Shown here: positions 51,827 through 60,605 of the stretch, piece by piece | Layout of the letters: every line of letters starts with the position of its first letter | Position numbering within the stretch: the stretch's first letter is position 1 | Position numbers and translations under genes: made by a program | Assembly (NCBI RefSeq): GCF_035634895.1 | Contig: NZ_DASQCC010000124.1 | Span: 1 to 64,000 of the forward strand | Direction: 5' to 3' | DNA from: Actinophytocola sp035634895 | Lineage (GTDB): Bacteria > Actinomycetota > Actinomycetes > Mycobacteriales > Pseudonocardiaceae | DNA: 64,000 nt | The notes under the pieces: model-generated | Seen by the model: the letters and a program-made list of their open reading frames with translations, nothing else | What the model was told of the DNA's origin: nothing | Database searches by the model: none

Positions 51827-54091
51827 GTGGTGATCAGGAACTGGTGGCGTGCGCTGACGGCCGCCGCCGTGCTCGTGGCCCTGGGTGGGCCGCTGGCCGC
51901 GTCCGCGGAAGCCGTCGCGTACGAGCGGATCGTGAACGGCAGCTTCGACTCCGGCGCCGCGGACCCGTGGTGGACGGGCGCCGGCACCCTCGGGCACGTC
52001 CCCGGCGGCGAGTTCTGCGTGGACGTCACCGGCGGCACCGCGAACGGCTGGGAGGCGTTGGTCGGGCAGAACGGCGTGCCCTACGAGGCCGGCCAGTCCT
52101 ACACGCTGACCTTCGACGCCCGCGCCACGACACCGCAGCAGGTCTCCGCGGTGGCGGGCGAGGCGGTGGAGCCGTTCCGGCAGATCGCGAAGCTGGACGC
52201 GAACCTGACGGCCGAGCCGAGGACGTTCACGTTCACCTTCACGTCCTTCCTCGACTTCCCGGCGGCCGGCAACGGCCAGCTGACGTTCTGGCTCGGCGGC
52301 CAGAGCTTCGACAACACCGTGTGCGTGGACAACGTGTCGCTGACCGGCGGCGTGCTGCCGCCGCCGGGTCTCGAGCCGGCCCCGCCGATCCGCGTCAACC
52401 AGGTCGGCTACGTGCCGGGACTGCCGAAACAGGCGAGCGTCGCCACCGACTCGTCCACGCCACTGCCGTGGACGCTCAGGAACGCGCGCGGCGCGGCGGT
52501 CGCGCACGGCCGGACCATCCCGAAGGGCCTGGACGCGGGCTCCGGTGAGAACGTTCACATCGCCGACTTCTCGGCGTACGACAGGCCGGGCACCGGGTAC
52601 ACGCTGTCCGTCGACGGGGACACCAGCTTCCCGTTCGACATCTCGACGACCGCGCTGACCGGACTGCGGTACGACTCGCTGGAGTTCTTCTACCACCAGC
52701 GCAGCGGCACCCCGATCGAGGAGCGCTACGTCGGTGCGGCGCACGCGCGCCCGGCCGGGCATGTGAACGTTCTCCCGAACCAGGGCGACAACAACGTGCC
52801 GTGCCGCGCGGACCTGGCGTGCGGCTACGCGCTCGACGTGCGGGGCGGCTGGTACGACGCGGGCGACCACGGCAAGTACGTGGTGAACGGCGGCATCGCG
52901 GCGTGGGAGCTCCAGAACTCCTACGAGCGGACGCTGCGCCTCGGTGACGTCCGGGCGCTCGGCGACGGCACGCTCGCGATTCCCGAACGGTCGAACGGCG
53001 TGCCCGACGTGCTGGACGAGGCACGCTGGGAGGTCGAGTTCCTGATGAGGATGCAGGTGCCCGACGGTCAGCCGCTGGCCGGCATGGCGCACCACAAGAT
53101 CCACGACCAGCAGTGGACGGGCCTGCCGCTCCTGCCCGACCAGGATCCGCAGCCACGCCGGCTGTCCGCGCCGAGCACCGCGGCCACCCTGAACCTGGCG
53201 GCCGCGGCGGCGCAGGCGTCCCGCCTGTGGAAGAGGTACGACCCGGCGTTCGCGACGCGCGCGCTCACGGCCGCGGAGAAGGCGTACGCGGCGGCGAAGG
53301 CGCACCCGGCAATGCTGGCCGACCCGGACGACGGCCAGGGCGGCGGCACCTACAGCGACGGCGACGTGTCCGACGAGTTCTACTGGGCTGCGGCCGAACT
53401 GTTCGCGACGACGGGCCGGTACCGCGCGGACGTGACGGGTTCCCCGCGCTACGGCGGCAAGAGCCTCAGCGACCGCGGCATGGACTGGGCGGCGACGGGC
53501 GCACTGGGCGACATCACCCTGGCGATCGTGCCGACCGGCCTTCCGCCGGCGGAGGTGGGCGCCATCAGGTCGGCGGTCGCGCGAGCGGCCGACCAGGACC
53601 TGGCGAACATGGCGTCGGCCGGCCACCCCGCGCCGTACCGAACGGACGACGGCCGCTACGAGTGGGGCTCGAACGGCCTGGTCGCGAACAACGGTGTGAT
53701 CATGGCGCTGGCCTACGACCTGACCCACCGCCCGAAGTACCGAGACGGCGCGTTCGCCGCGCTGAACTACCTACTCGGCCGCAACCCGACGAACTACTCC
53801 TACGTGGCCGGCTACGGTGACCAGCCGGTGCAGAACGTGCACCACAGGTTCTGGGCACACCAGCTGGACCCGTCGCTGCCGACCGCCCCGCCCGGCGCGC
53901 TGTCGGGCGGCCCGAACAGCGGGCTGCAGGACCCGGTGGCGGCGCGGCTGCTGACGGGGTGCGCACCACAGCGGTGTTTCGTCGACCGCACGGAGGCGTA
54001 CTCGGTCAACGAGGTCGCGATCAACTGGAACTCGGCACTGGCCTGGCTGTCGAACTGGACCGCCGAACAGTCGACGGCGGCGGGACGGTGA
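51827..54091 (+). CDS. Secreted cellulase GH9 with N-terminal CBM4 and Ig-like domain
   Basis: 754 residues. Signal peptide (WWRALTAAAVLVALGGPLAASA), CBM4/9 domain at about 35-180 (RIVNGSFDSGAADPWWTG), Ig-like CelD_N domain at about 182-275 (IRVNQVGYVPGLPKQASV), GH9 barrel from about 277 to 745. Catalytic Asp residues in GGWYDAGDHGKYV (about 345-348) and Glu near 729 in YSVNEVAINWN. The order CBM4-Ig-GH9 is that of Cel9B-type endoglucanases. GTG 51827 follows AAAGGAGAT. Two LacI-like AACGTTCAC sites occur inside the gene. Confidence 0.93.
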   Translation: MVIRNWWRALTAAAVLVALGGPLAASAEAVAYERIVNGSFDSGAADPWWTGAGTLGHVPGGEFCVDVTGGTANGWEALVGQNGVPYEAGQSYTLTFDARATTPQQVSAVAGEAVEPFRQIAKLDANLTAEPRTFTFTFTSFLDFPAAGNGQLTFWLGGQSFDNTVCVDNVSLTGGVLPPPGLEPAPPIRVNQVGYVPGLPKQASVATDSSTPLPWTLRNARGAAVAHGRTIPKGLDAGSGENVHIADFSAYDRPGTGYTLSVDGDTSFPFDISTTALTGLRYDSLEFFYHQRSGTPIEERYVGAAHARPAGHVNVLPNQGDNNVPCRADLACGYALDVRGGWYDAGDHGKYVVNGGIAAWELQNSYERTLRLGDVRALGDGTLAIPERSNGVPDVLDEARWEVEFLMRMQVPDGQPLAGMAHHKIHDQQWTGLPLLPDQDPQPRRLSAPSTAATLNLAAAAAQASRLWKRYDPAFATRALTAAEKAYAAAKAHPAMLADPDDGQGGGTYSDGDVSDEFYWAAAELFATTGRYRADVTGSPRYGGKSLSDRGMDWAATGALGDITLAIVPTGLPPAEVGAIRSAVARAADQDLANMASAGHPAPYRTDDGRYEWGSNGLVANNGVIMALAYDLTHRPKYRDGAFAALNYLLGRNPTNYSYVAGYGDQPVQNVHHRFWAHQLDPSLPTAPPGALSGGPNSGLQDPVAARLLTGCAPQRCFVDRTEAYSVNEVAINWNSALAWLSNWTAEQSTAAGR
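52547..52558. promoter_or_regulatory. Intragenic GAGAACGTTCAC
   Basis: One mismatch from the arabinofuranoside-operon operator GTGAACGTTCAC; encodes ENVH. A second near-copy, GTGAACGTTCTC, is at 52763-52774. Possibly chance. Confidence 0.3.
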
Positions 54092-54406
54092 CGGTCGACT
54101 TCACGGCAACCAGGAAGGGTCAACGCACAACACCGACCATGAACGGTGTGGCGTGACCCGGGCGAGGGCCGGTCTCCCCGCACGGCCGGCCCTCGCCGAT
54201 CACGCCACACCCGAGAAGCCGAAAAATTTCGCTGAAGTCAGCCCCAGAATGGAGAGTAGGCAGCCCCCACCCGATCCCGGGGGCACCCCGCCACGCCAGT
54301 CTACCGGGTGGCACTGACAAAACCCCTGGTCGGCGAGGGCTGTGGATAACTTTCACACGGTTGGGGCGAGCGAAACCGACACTCGTGGGGGAGGTGACTC
54401 CGTGTG
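54092..54406. other. 315-bp spacer between convergent genes
   Basis: Holds the long hairpin at 54145-54211, an AT-rich GAAAAATTTCGC tract (54219 region), and one match to the DnaA-box consensus (TGTGGATAA, 54341-54349). No gene. Confidence 0.6.
54145..54211. terminator. Two-tier long hairpin, bidirectional terminator
   Basis: Outer arms GGTGTGGCGTGA (54145-54156) and TCACGCCACACC (54200-54211); inner arms GGCGAGGGCCGG (54161-54172) and CCGGCCCTCGCC (54186-54197). About 24 paired bases in total, followed on the plus strand by GAGAAGCCGAAAAATTT. Confidence 0.8.
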
Positions 54407-55444
54407 TCAGGCCGACTCGCGGCAGATCAGTTCTGTCGGGAGGATGACCGGGCTCAGTGTGGTGTCGCGGTCGCGGAGTTGGGTGATCAGGAGCTTCGCC
54501 AGCTCGTGGCCCATCTCCTGGATCGGCTGGCGCACGCTCGTCAGTGTGGGGTCCGTGTGCCGGGCCACCTCGGAGTCGTCGAAGCCGATCACCGCCACGT
54601 CGTCCGGGACGCGGCGGCCCGCTGCGCGCAACGTGCGTAGCGCCCCGGCCGCCATGAGGTCGCTCGCGGCGAAGATCGCGTCGAGGGTCGGGTCCTTCGC
54701 CAGCAGCTCCCGGGTCGCCGCCTCGCCGCTCGCCTGGCCGAAGTCGCCCTGGGCCACCAGCCGGGTGACCCCGCGCTTGCCGCGCAGCGCCGAGCGGAAG
54801 CCGGCCAGCCGGTCGATGCCGGCCGCCATGTCCTGGGGGCCGGTGATCGTCGCGATGCGGCGGCGGCCCTGGCGGTACAGGTAGTCCGTCGCGATGCGGG
54901 CGCCCGACTCGTTGTCCGCGTCGACGTACGGGGTCGCGCCGATGTCGGACATCGGGCGGCCGATCAGGGCGACCGGCGTGCCGGCCGCCATCAGGTTGCG
55001 GGGAAGCGGGTCGTCGCCGTGCAGGGAGATCAGCAGGACGCCGTCGACGTGGCCGTTGCGGACCTGCTGCTCGACCCGTCCGTGCTGGCGTGGCGTGTTG
55101 GCCATCATCAGGTTCAGCTGCAGGGGAGTGTTGGACAGCTCGTGGGACAGCCCGCGCACGATGCTCGCGAAGAACGGCTCGCCGAACACGCGGTCCTCGG
55201 ACTCGGACACCACAAGCAACACCGTGTCACTCCGCTGGGTGACCAGGCTGCGTGCGGCGTGGTTCGGCACGTACCCCAGCTTGCGGATCGCGTCCTGCAC
55301 CGCCTTCAACGCCCACGGGCTCACCTCGAGCGAACCGTTGACGACCCGCGACGCCGTGCCCCGGGAGACGTTCGCCTCGATCGCGACCTGTTCCAGTGTT
55401 GGGCGCCCGCTCGCCCGTGTACGACGGCTGTCTTGCGTCGTCAT
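54407..55444 (-). CDS. celR: CelR-like LacI family regulator of cellulase genes
   Basis: 345 residues. N-terminal helix-turn-helix PTLEQVAIEANVSRGTASRVVNGS at about 14-37 and hinge YVPNHAARSLVTQRSDTVLLVVSE, then the sensor domain (LISLHGDDPLPRNL, IGRPMSD, ITGPQDMAAGIDRLAGF, AIFAASDLMAAGALRTLRAAGRRVPDDVAVIGFDDS). The motifs follow Thermobifida CelR, which binds TGGGAGCGCTCCCA and is released by cellobiose. Six matching boxes lie in this locus. GGGAG precedes the ATG at 55444. An imperfect box at 55602 could autoregulate it. Confidence 0.85.
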   Translation of the reverse strand: MTTQDSRRTRASGRPTLEQVAIEANVSRGTASRVVNGSLEVSPWALKAVQDAIRKLGYVPNHAARSLVTQRSDTVLLVVSESEDRVFGEPFFASIVRGLSHELSNTPLQLNLMMANTPRQHGRVEQQVRNGHVDGVLLISLHGDDPLPRNLMAAGTPVALIGRPMSDIGATPYVDADNESGARIATDYLYRQGRRRIATITGPQDMAAGIDRLAGFRSALRGKRGVTRLVAQGDFGQASGEAATRELLAKDPTLDAIFAASDLMAAGALRTLRAAGRRVPDDVAVIGFDDSEVARHTDPTLTSVRQPIQEMGHELAKLLITQLRDRDTTLSPVILPTELICRESA

Positions 55445-55601
55445 GCCGCACTCCCGCTTTCCCGCTCCCGCTATGGTGATTCGGGCGCCGCGAACGGCGC
55501 CGTCCCGCCTCACGTATGCTCGTCCCCGTCGCCCTGCGCACACGCGTTGGCGCGGACGGTGCCCGCCTCGTCGCGTGCACCCCGCATCCCGGCCATGATA
55601 C

Positions 55602-55615
55602 TGGGAACCCTCCCA
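55602..55615. promoter_or_regulatory. Imperfect CelR box TGGGAACCCTCCCA
   Basis: Two deviations from the palindrome. Lies 158 bp upstream of celR and 116 bp upstream of GH6, so it may serve both. Confidence 0.6.
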
Positions 55616-55671
55616 GACGCGTCCGTTCCTTGACTCGGCGTGGCGGACCCAGCACACTGGGAAACGCATTT

Positions 55672-55685
55672 TGGGAACGCTCCCA
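55672..55685. promoter_or_regulatory. CelR box TGGGAACGCTCCCA (GH6)
   Basis: One deviation from the perfect palindrome, 33 bp before the GH6 start codon, the same distance range as the other boxes. Confidence 0.85.
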
Positions 55686-55717
55686 TCCGACTTCGCGCGT
55701 ATTTACCGGAGGTATGG

Positions 55718-56653
55718 ATGGTGTTGAGGAAATGGGTGGTCGCCATCGGCGTCATCGCCGGAGTGGCGGCGTCCGCGAGCCCCGCGGCCGCCGCGCCGTC
55801 GGTGTTCTATGTGGACCCCGAGACCAACGCGGCCCGCTGGGTCGCCGCCAACCCGAACGACGGCCGCACCGCCGTGATCCGTGACCGGATCGCGAGCGTG
55901 CCGCAGGCGCGGTGGTTCACGACCACCAACACGGCCACGGTGCGTGCACAGGTCAGCGGCTTCGTCGGCGCGGCGGCCGCGGCCGGCAAGATCCCGATCA
56001 TGGTCGTCTACGACATCCCGAACCGCGACTGCGGCGGGGCCAGCTCGGGTGGCGCGCCCTCCCATGCGGCCTACCGGGCGTGGGTGGACGAGGTCGCCGC
56101 CGGCCTCGCGGGCCGGCCGGCCTACATCGTGCTCGAGCCCGACGTGCTGGCGCTGATGACCAACTGCCAGAACGCGACACAGCAGGCGGAGACGAGAAGT
56201 TCCATCGCCTACGCGGGAAAGCGGCTCAAGGCCGGCTCGGCGCAGGCGAAGGTCTACTTCGACATCGGGCACTCCGCGTGGCTGTCGGCGGGCGAGGCCG
56301 CGAACCGGCTGCGTGCCGCCGACATCGCGAACAGCGCGGACGGCATCTCGACGAACGTGTCCAACTACCGGACGAGCTCGGCCGAGGTCGGCTACGCCAA
56401 GGCGATTCTCTCGAACCTCGGCGGCGGGCGGCTACACGCGGTGATCGACACGAGCCGTAACGGCAACGGGCCGTTGGGCAGCGAGTGGTGCGATCCGGCC
56501 GGTCGCAGGGTCGGCACGCCGAGCACCACCGAGACGGGCGACGCGCAGATCGACGCGTTCCTGTGGGTGAAGTTGCCGGGCGAGGCGGACGGCTGCATCG
56601 CGACGGCCGGTCAGTTCGTGCCGCAGCGAGCCTACGAACTCGCCAACGGCTGA
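55718..56653 (+). CDS. Secreted endoglucanase GH6
   Basis: 311 residues. Signal peptide ending near ASPAAAA-PSVFYVDP (about residue 26). GH6 barrel motifs: VVYDIPNRDCGGASSGG (the RDC segment carries the usual catalytic acid Asp), YIVLEPDVLALM, KVYFDIGHSAWL, STNVSNYRT, VIDTSRNGNGP and AFLWVKLPGEADGC. Hydrolyses cellulose internally with inversion. No cellulose-binding module, unlike Thermobifida Cel6A. ATG 55718 is 5 bp after GGAGGT; GTG 55721 is possible. Confidence 0.92.
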   Translation: MVLRKWVVAIGVIAGVAASASPAAAAPSVFYVDPETNAARWVAANPNDGRTAVIRDRIASVPQARWFTTTNTATVRAQVSGFVGAAAAAGKIPIMVVYDIPNRDCGGASSGGAPSHAAYRAWVDEVAAGLAGRPAYIVLEPDVLALMTNCQNATQQAETRSSIAYAGKRLKAGSAQAKVYFDIGHSAWLSAGEAANRLRAADIANSADGISTNVSNYRTSSAEVGYAKAILSNLGGGRLHAVIDTSRNGNGPLGSEWCDPAGRRVGTPSTTETGDAQIDAFLWVKLPGEADGCIATAGQFVPQRAYELANG

Positions 56654-56670
56654 TTCCCGGACGGCGCGGA

Positions 56671-56709
56671 AATATCGGCGAGGGACAAATTCCCTTGCCG
56701 ATATTTTCG
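56671..56709 (+). terminator. Rho-independent terminator of GH6
   Basis: AATATCGGCGAGGGA (56671-56685) pairs with TCCCTTGCCGATATT (56691-56705) with one G-U pair, loop CAAAT, followed by TTTCG. 18 bp after the GH6 stop. Confidence 0.9.
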
Positions 56710-56948
56710 TCCTGACGCGTGTTACGGGATCGATTGAAGTTCCCTCGATCGGCCTAAGATCAACAGCCGAACAGCCCAGCGTGACGGCGTTCCCCTGGCC
56801 TACCCGAAAGACTGCGACTGAACGACTCCTGAACAGCCTAGTCGACGCCCGTTTTGTCCAGTATGAATACTACGTTCCGTAGCGGGTTCGCGTCGGCTTC
56901 GCCCGAACGGGCTTCACGTGTCCGGTCTGCACCGTTACAGTTGGATAC

Positions 56949-56962
56949 TGGGAGCGTTCCCA
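56949..56962. promoter_or_regulatory. CelR-type box TGGGAGCGTTCCCA (second AA10)
   Basis: One deviation from the palindrome. It is 36 bp before the ATG at 56998 but about 370 bp before the AA10 start, an odd distance compared with the other boxes. Confidence 0.8.
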
Positions 56963-57007
56963 AATTCTCCCGGAACCTTGCGGACAAAGGAGTTCATCAT
57001 GCGTTCC

Positions 57008-57054
57008 GCCATCGCACGGGGCATGCCGCGGAAAGGCATGCCCCGTGCGATGGC
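57008..57054. repeat. 20-bp perfect inverted repeat with 7-nt loop
   Basis: Arms 57008-57027 and 57035-57054 begin GCCATCGCACGG and end CCGTGCGATGGC; loop GCGGAAA. It lies ten bases after the ATG at 56998. Would form a very stable RNA hairpin in the leader of the AA10 mRNA. Confidence 0.9.
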
Positions 57055-57331
57055 CGCCGCCGTCGCGCGAGCGTCGGCGTCTTTCTTCTTCGCTGGCGCC
57101 TGGGTGCCACGGCGCTCGCACCCGGAGTCGACGACCCATATGCCGGCGCGGGGTCCACGTGAATACCGAATGGACCACGAAGGCCGCGGCCGAACCGGGC
57201 ACCGACGCGGGTGGGCGGAACGAACCGCCGGGCGAGTCGGGGCGCCATCGAGGAGATCCCGAACGACGAGGCAGGGCCGGATACGCGACGCGCATCCGCC
57301 GTTGTGACCGAAAACCAGAGGAGTGAGGCAA

Positions 57332-57970
57332 GTGTCGATCCGACTACGTGCCGTCGCCGTGCTCGCGGCAGCGGCCGCCCTGCTGGTCGGCTTGGCGCAG
57401 CCGGCCGGCGCGCACGGCAGCACCACCGACCCGCCGTCCCGCAACTACGGTTGCTGGCAGCGGTGGGGGAACGACTTCCAGAACCCGGCGATGGCCACCC
57501 AGGACCCGATGTGCTGGCAGGCCTGGCAGACGGAGACGCAGGCCATGTGGAACTGGAACGGCCTGTACCGCGAGGGGGTCGCCGGCAACCACCAGGCGGC
57601 CATCCCGGACGGTCAGCTCTGCAGTGCCGGCCGCACCCAGGGTGGCCGGTACCGGGCCATGGACGCGGTGGGTGCCTGGAAGGCAGCCGACAAGCCGAGG
57701 AACTTCACCGTCAACGTGTTGGACCAGGCGCTGCATGGCGCGGACTACTACCTGGTCTACATCACGAGACAGGGCTTCGACCCGCTGACGCAACCACTGC
57801 GCTGGTCGGATCTGGAGCTGGTGAAGCAGGTCGGGAAGACGCCGCCGCAGAGCAACACGCTGATTCCGGTGAACGCGGGCAACCGCACCGGCCGCCACAT
57901 CGTGTACACGATCTGGCAGGCGAGTCACCTGGACCAGTCGTACTACTTCTGTAGCGACGTCAACTTCTAG
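57332..57970 (+). CDS. Lytic polysaccharide monooxygenase AA10 (single domain)
   Basis: About 212 residues. Signal peptide cleaved before His28 (AQPAGA-HGSTTDPPSRNYGC), first ligand of the copper histidine brace; the second His is in VLDQALHGADYYLVYITRQGFDP. Other family blocks are CWQRWGNDFQNP and NAGNRTGRHIVYTIWQASH. No binding module. GTG 57332 is chosen because AGAGGAG (57317-57323) lies 8 bp upstream; GTG 57323 would add three residues. Probably acts on cellulose or chitin with the other secreted enzymes. Confidence 0.9.
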   Translation: MSIRLRAVAVLAAAAALLVGLAQPAGAHGSTTDPPSRNYGCWQRWGNDFQNPAMATQDPMCWQAWQTETQAMWNWNGLYREGVAGNHQAAIPDGQLCSAGRTQGGRYRAMDAVGAWKAADKPRNFTVNVLDQALHGADYYLVYITRQGFDPLTQPLRWSDLELVKQVGKTPPQSNTLIPVNAGNRTGRHIVYTIWQASHLDQSYYFCSDVNF

Positions 57971-57983
57971 ACCCCCACGGGGG

Positions 57984-58023
57984 AGAAGTGGCGGCCACTC
58001 CCGGAAGGGTGGCCGCCACTTCT
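57984..58023. terminator. Bidirectional terminator between AA10 and hydrolase genes
   Basis: AGAAGTGGCGGCCAC (57984-57998) and GTGGCCGCCACTTCT (58009-58023) form a perfect 15-bp stem with a 10-nt loop. The two genes converge here. Confidence 0.9.
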
Positions 58024-58027
58024 GTCG

Positions 58028-58861
58028 TCATGCCTTCAGGAAGTCCAGCAGCTCGCTGGTGACCTCGTCGGCATGGGTCCACAGTAGACCGTGCGGCGCG
58101 TTCTCGATCTCGACGTACTTCGCGGCCGGCAGCAGCTTGTGGAAGCGGCGGCCGGTGGCGTCGATCGGGAGGATGTTGTCGGCGGTGCCGTGCAGGATCA
58201 GCGCCGGCACGTCGATCTTCGGGATGTCCGCGCGGAAGTCGGTGACCCACGTGGGCACCGCGGCACTGGAGGCGAACCAGGACGCGGCGGCCGCGACGTT
58301 CCAGCTGTTACGCAGCGCCTCCTCGGACAGCCGGGTGCCGAGGTTGTCGTCGGTGTTGTAGAAGTTCTTGTAGAACTCGGTGAAGTAGGCGTACCGGTCG
58401 GCCTTCACGGCGGCGGAGATGCCGTCGAAAACCTCCTGTGGCACACCTTCCGGGTTGTCGTCGGTCTTGAGCAGGAACGGCTCCAGCGATGCGAGGAACG
58501 CGACCTTCGCCACCCGTGCCGAGCCGTAGGCGCCGACGTACCTGGCGACCTCGCCGGTGCCCATCGAGAAACCGACCAGCACGACGTCGTTCAGGTCCAG
58601 CGTGTCCAGGACGACCTTGAGGTCGTGGGCGAACGTGTCGTAGTCGTAGCCGGTCGTCGGCTGGCTCGACCGGCCGAAGCCGCGGCGGTCATAGGTGATG
58701 ACGCGGTAGCCGGCGGCCAGGAGCGCGGCACTCTGCTTCTCCCAGGAGTGTCCGTCCAGGGGGTAGCCATGGATGAGGACGACCGGCTGACCCTCGCCGT
58801 GGTCCTCGTAGTACAGCTCGATATCGGTGGAGTTCTCGGTCCCGACCGTGACGAATGCCAT
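58028..58861 (-). CDS. Alpha/beta hydrolase, cofactor-free haloperoxidase type
   Basis: 277 residues. Nucleophile Ser99 in GFSMGTG, oxyanion HGYPLDG, acid Asp in LHGTADNILP and catalytic His in NAPHGLLW. YDRRGFGRSSQP and the FKNFYNTDDNLG-type cap (here FYKNFYNTDDNLG) match non-heme chloroperoxidases/esterases. Cytoplasmic. GAAAGG precedes ATG 58861. Not obviously part of polysaccharide use. Confidence 0.88.
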   Translation of the reverse strand: MAFVTVGTENSTDIELYYEDHGEGQPVVLIHGYPLDGHSWEKQSAALLAAGYRVITYDRRGFGRSSQPTTGYDYDTFAHDLKVVLDTLDLNDVVLVGFSMGTGEVARYVGAYGSARVAKVAFLASLEPFLLKTDDNPEGVPQEVFDGISAAVKADRYAYFTEFYKNFYNTDDNLGTRLSEEALRNSWNVAAAASWFASSAAVPTWVTDFRADIPKIDVPALILHGTADNILPIDATGRRFHKLLPAAKYVEIENAPHGLLWTHADEVTSELLDFLKA

Positions 58862-59015
58862 CGCGCTTTCCTTTGCTCGACCCAGGAGAACGGTCGTTCT
58901 CTCGTGTCGGTCAACCTGTGGGCGCGAGCTGGCATTCCGGTTGTGAGTCATGACACGGACCGGTGCGTGCGTGGCCGGAGTGGTGGCCACGCACGCACCG
59001 AGTACGGATTCCTGG

Positions 59016-60365
59016 TCAGCCGGCGGCGCAGCTCGTCGTCGCGCCGCTGCCGGTTCCCGTGCCCTGGTAGCCGAACTCGACCGACTGTCCGGGGGCGATG
59101 GAGCCGTTGAAGCTGACGTTGGTGAAGTTGACCGCGCCGATGTTCCCGCTACGGTTCGCGTTCCAGCCGCTGGTGATGGTCGCGCCGGTGGGCAGCGTGA
59201 CGGTCACCGTCCAGCCGTTGACCTGCGCGGACCCCGCGGTGACCCGTACCGTGCCGACGAACCCGTCCTGCCACTGGTTCGTGGTGACGGTCGCGGTGCA
59301 GGCGCCGCCCGAGGGCGGCGGGTTCTCCGGCGGCGGGTCGGTGGTGCCGCCGTTGAGCGCGTTCAGCGCGGCGGTGTAGGCGGCCTTCTTGCCGTAGTTG
59401 CTGTCGAACAGCAGCGGGGTGCCGCTCGCGCGCCAAGAGTACTTGTCCGGGATGCCCCAGACCGTGATCCCCGTGCAGCGGGAGACCGCGAGGCACGCGT
59501 TGAGGACGCGGGTGTAGTTGTTGGCCTGCGTGCTGCCGGACCCCTCGATGTCCAGCTCGGTGATCTGCACGTCGACGCCGAGGCTGGCGAAGCGGGCCAG
59601 GTTGGCCTGGTAGTCGCTCGGCACCGGTGACGCCGAGTTGAAGTGCGACTGGAAGCCGACGCAGTCGATCGGCACGCCCCGGCTCTTGAAGTCCTGCACC
59701 ATCGCGAAGACGCCGTTGCTCTTCGCGTTCTGGCCGTCGGTGTTGTAGTCGTTGTAGCAGAGCTTGGCGGCCGGGTCGGCGGCGCGGGCGGCGCGGAACG
59801 CCTCCTCGATGTAGCCGTTGCCGAGCTTCTGCTGGAACGGCGACTCCGACCGGCGGGCGCCGTTCTCGGCGAAGGCCTCGTTGACCACGTCCCAGGCGTA
59901 GATCTGGCCCTTGTAGTGGCCCATCACGCCGTTGATGTGGTTGACCATCGCCGAGCGCAGGTTGGTGGCGTCGAGGCCGCTCACCCAGCCGGCGAGCTGG
60001 GAGTGCCACACCAGCGTGTGCCCGCGGATCGTCATGCTCCGGCCGCGGGCCTGCGTCGTGATCTGGTCGGCCGGGGAGAAGTTGAACTGGTTGCGGTTGG
60101 GCTCGATCGTGTCCCACTTCATCTCGTTCTCCGGCGTGACGCCGTTGAACTCGGTGGTCCACGTGCTCGTGTACTGCGCCTCGCCGAGATGACCGGCCGA
60201 GACCGCGGCGCCGAAGTACTTGCCGCGGGCGGCGGCCGCGGCGCCGAGTGTCGTCGCCGCGTCGGCGGTGCCGGCCAGCGCGATCGCGCCGGTGGCCGCC
60301 AGCGCACCCGCCGCCGCGACCACCACGACCTTCCTGGCGGTGGTTCGCAGGGACTTGATGACCAT
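59016..60365 (-). CDS. Secreted endo-beta-1,4-xylanase GH10 with CBM2
   Basis: About 449 residues. Signal peptide (KVVVVAAAGALAATGAIALAGTADA), GH10 barrel with TPENEMKWDTIEP, GHTLVWHSQLAGW, acid/base Glu in AWDVVNEAF and nucleophile Glu in VQITELDIEG. A Pro-rich linker (TDPPPENPPPSGG) joins a C-terminal CBM2 of ~100 residues (CTATVTTNQWQDGFVGTVRV...SCAAG). Cleaves xylan outside the cell. ATG 60365 has GAGGA 9 bp upstream; ATG 60374 (MSSM) is possible. No CelR box was found upstream, so it may be under other control. Confidence 0.93.
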   Translation of the reverse strand: MVIKSLRTTARKVVVVAAAGALAATGAIALAGTADAATTLGAAAAARGKYFGAAVSAGHLGEAQYTSTWTTEFNGVTPENEMKWDTIEPNRNQFNFSPADQITTQARGRSMTIRGHTLVWHSQLAGWVSGLDATNLRSAMVNHINGVMGHYKGQIYAWDVVNEAFAENGARRSESPFQQKLGNGYIEEAFRAARAADPAAKLCYNDYNTDGQNAKSNGVFAMVQDFKSRGVPIDCVGFQSHFNSASPVPSDYQANLARFASLGVDVQITELDIEGSGSTQANNYTRVLNACLAVSRCTGITVWGIPDKYSWRASGTPLLFDSNYGKKAAYTAALNALNGGTTDPPPENPPPSGGACTATVTTNQWQDGFVGTVRVTAGSAQVNGWTVTVTLPTGATITSGWNANRSGNIGAVNFTNVSFNGSIAPGQSVEFGYQGTGTGSGATTSCAAG

Positions 60366-60605
60366 GCTGCTCATTCCTCGCTGTACTAGACCAAACCTGA
60401 GTTGGATTTCGCGCAACGCTGAGCGATTACTCGATCGCGATCAGCTACAGCCGAGTTTGATTGTCCGTGCGAGGAGGAAGTTGTGTCAACAGTTCGAATT
60501 CCGGAACATTTTTGTGAAGTTTCGTGGCTCCGGAAATCGCTGTTCAGGGGTGGGATGGTGATTGTTTCGATTCCGCCACGCCCGAAATTATCGTGAAATT
60601 ATCGA

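Larger units (their letters stand above)
56710..57331 (+). other. 622-bp upstream region and long leader of the second AA10 gene
   Basis: Contains a CelR-type box (56949), a good ribosome site AAAGGAG plus ATG at 56998, and then a 47-bp inverted repeat (57008-57054). The frame from 56998 runs about 100 codons (MRSAIARGMPRKGMPRAMAA...) into arginine-rich, non-family sequence and ends near 57307. It may be a disrupted leader, a short unknown peptide gene, or an insertion between the original start signal and the AA10 gene. Confidence 0.45.

Noticed and set aside
50549..53728. Very long minus-strand open frame of 1059 codons
   Set aside because: Only the 51595-50549 part is a gene (AA10-CBM2); the rest is antisense to the CBM4-GH9 gene and has no domain.
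54341..54349. DnaA box TGTGGATAA as part of a replication origin
   Set aside because: A single box, no dnaA/dnaN/gyr context and no AT-rich unwinding region; expected by chance in a 64-kb window.
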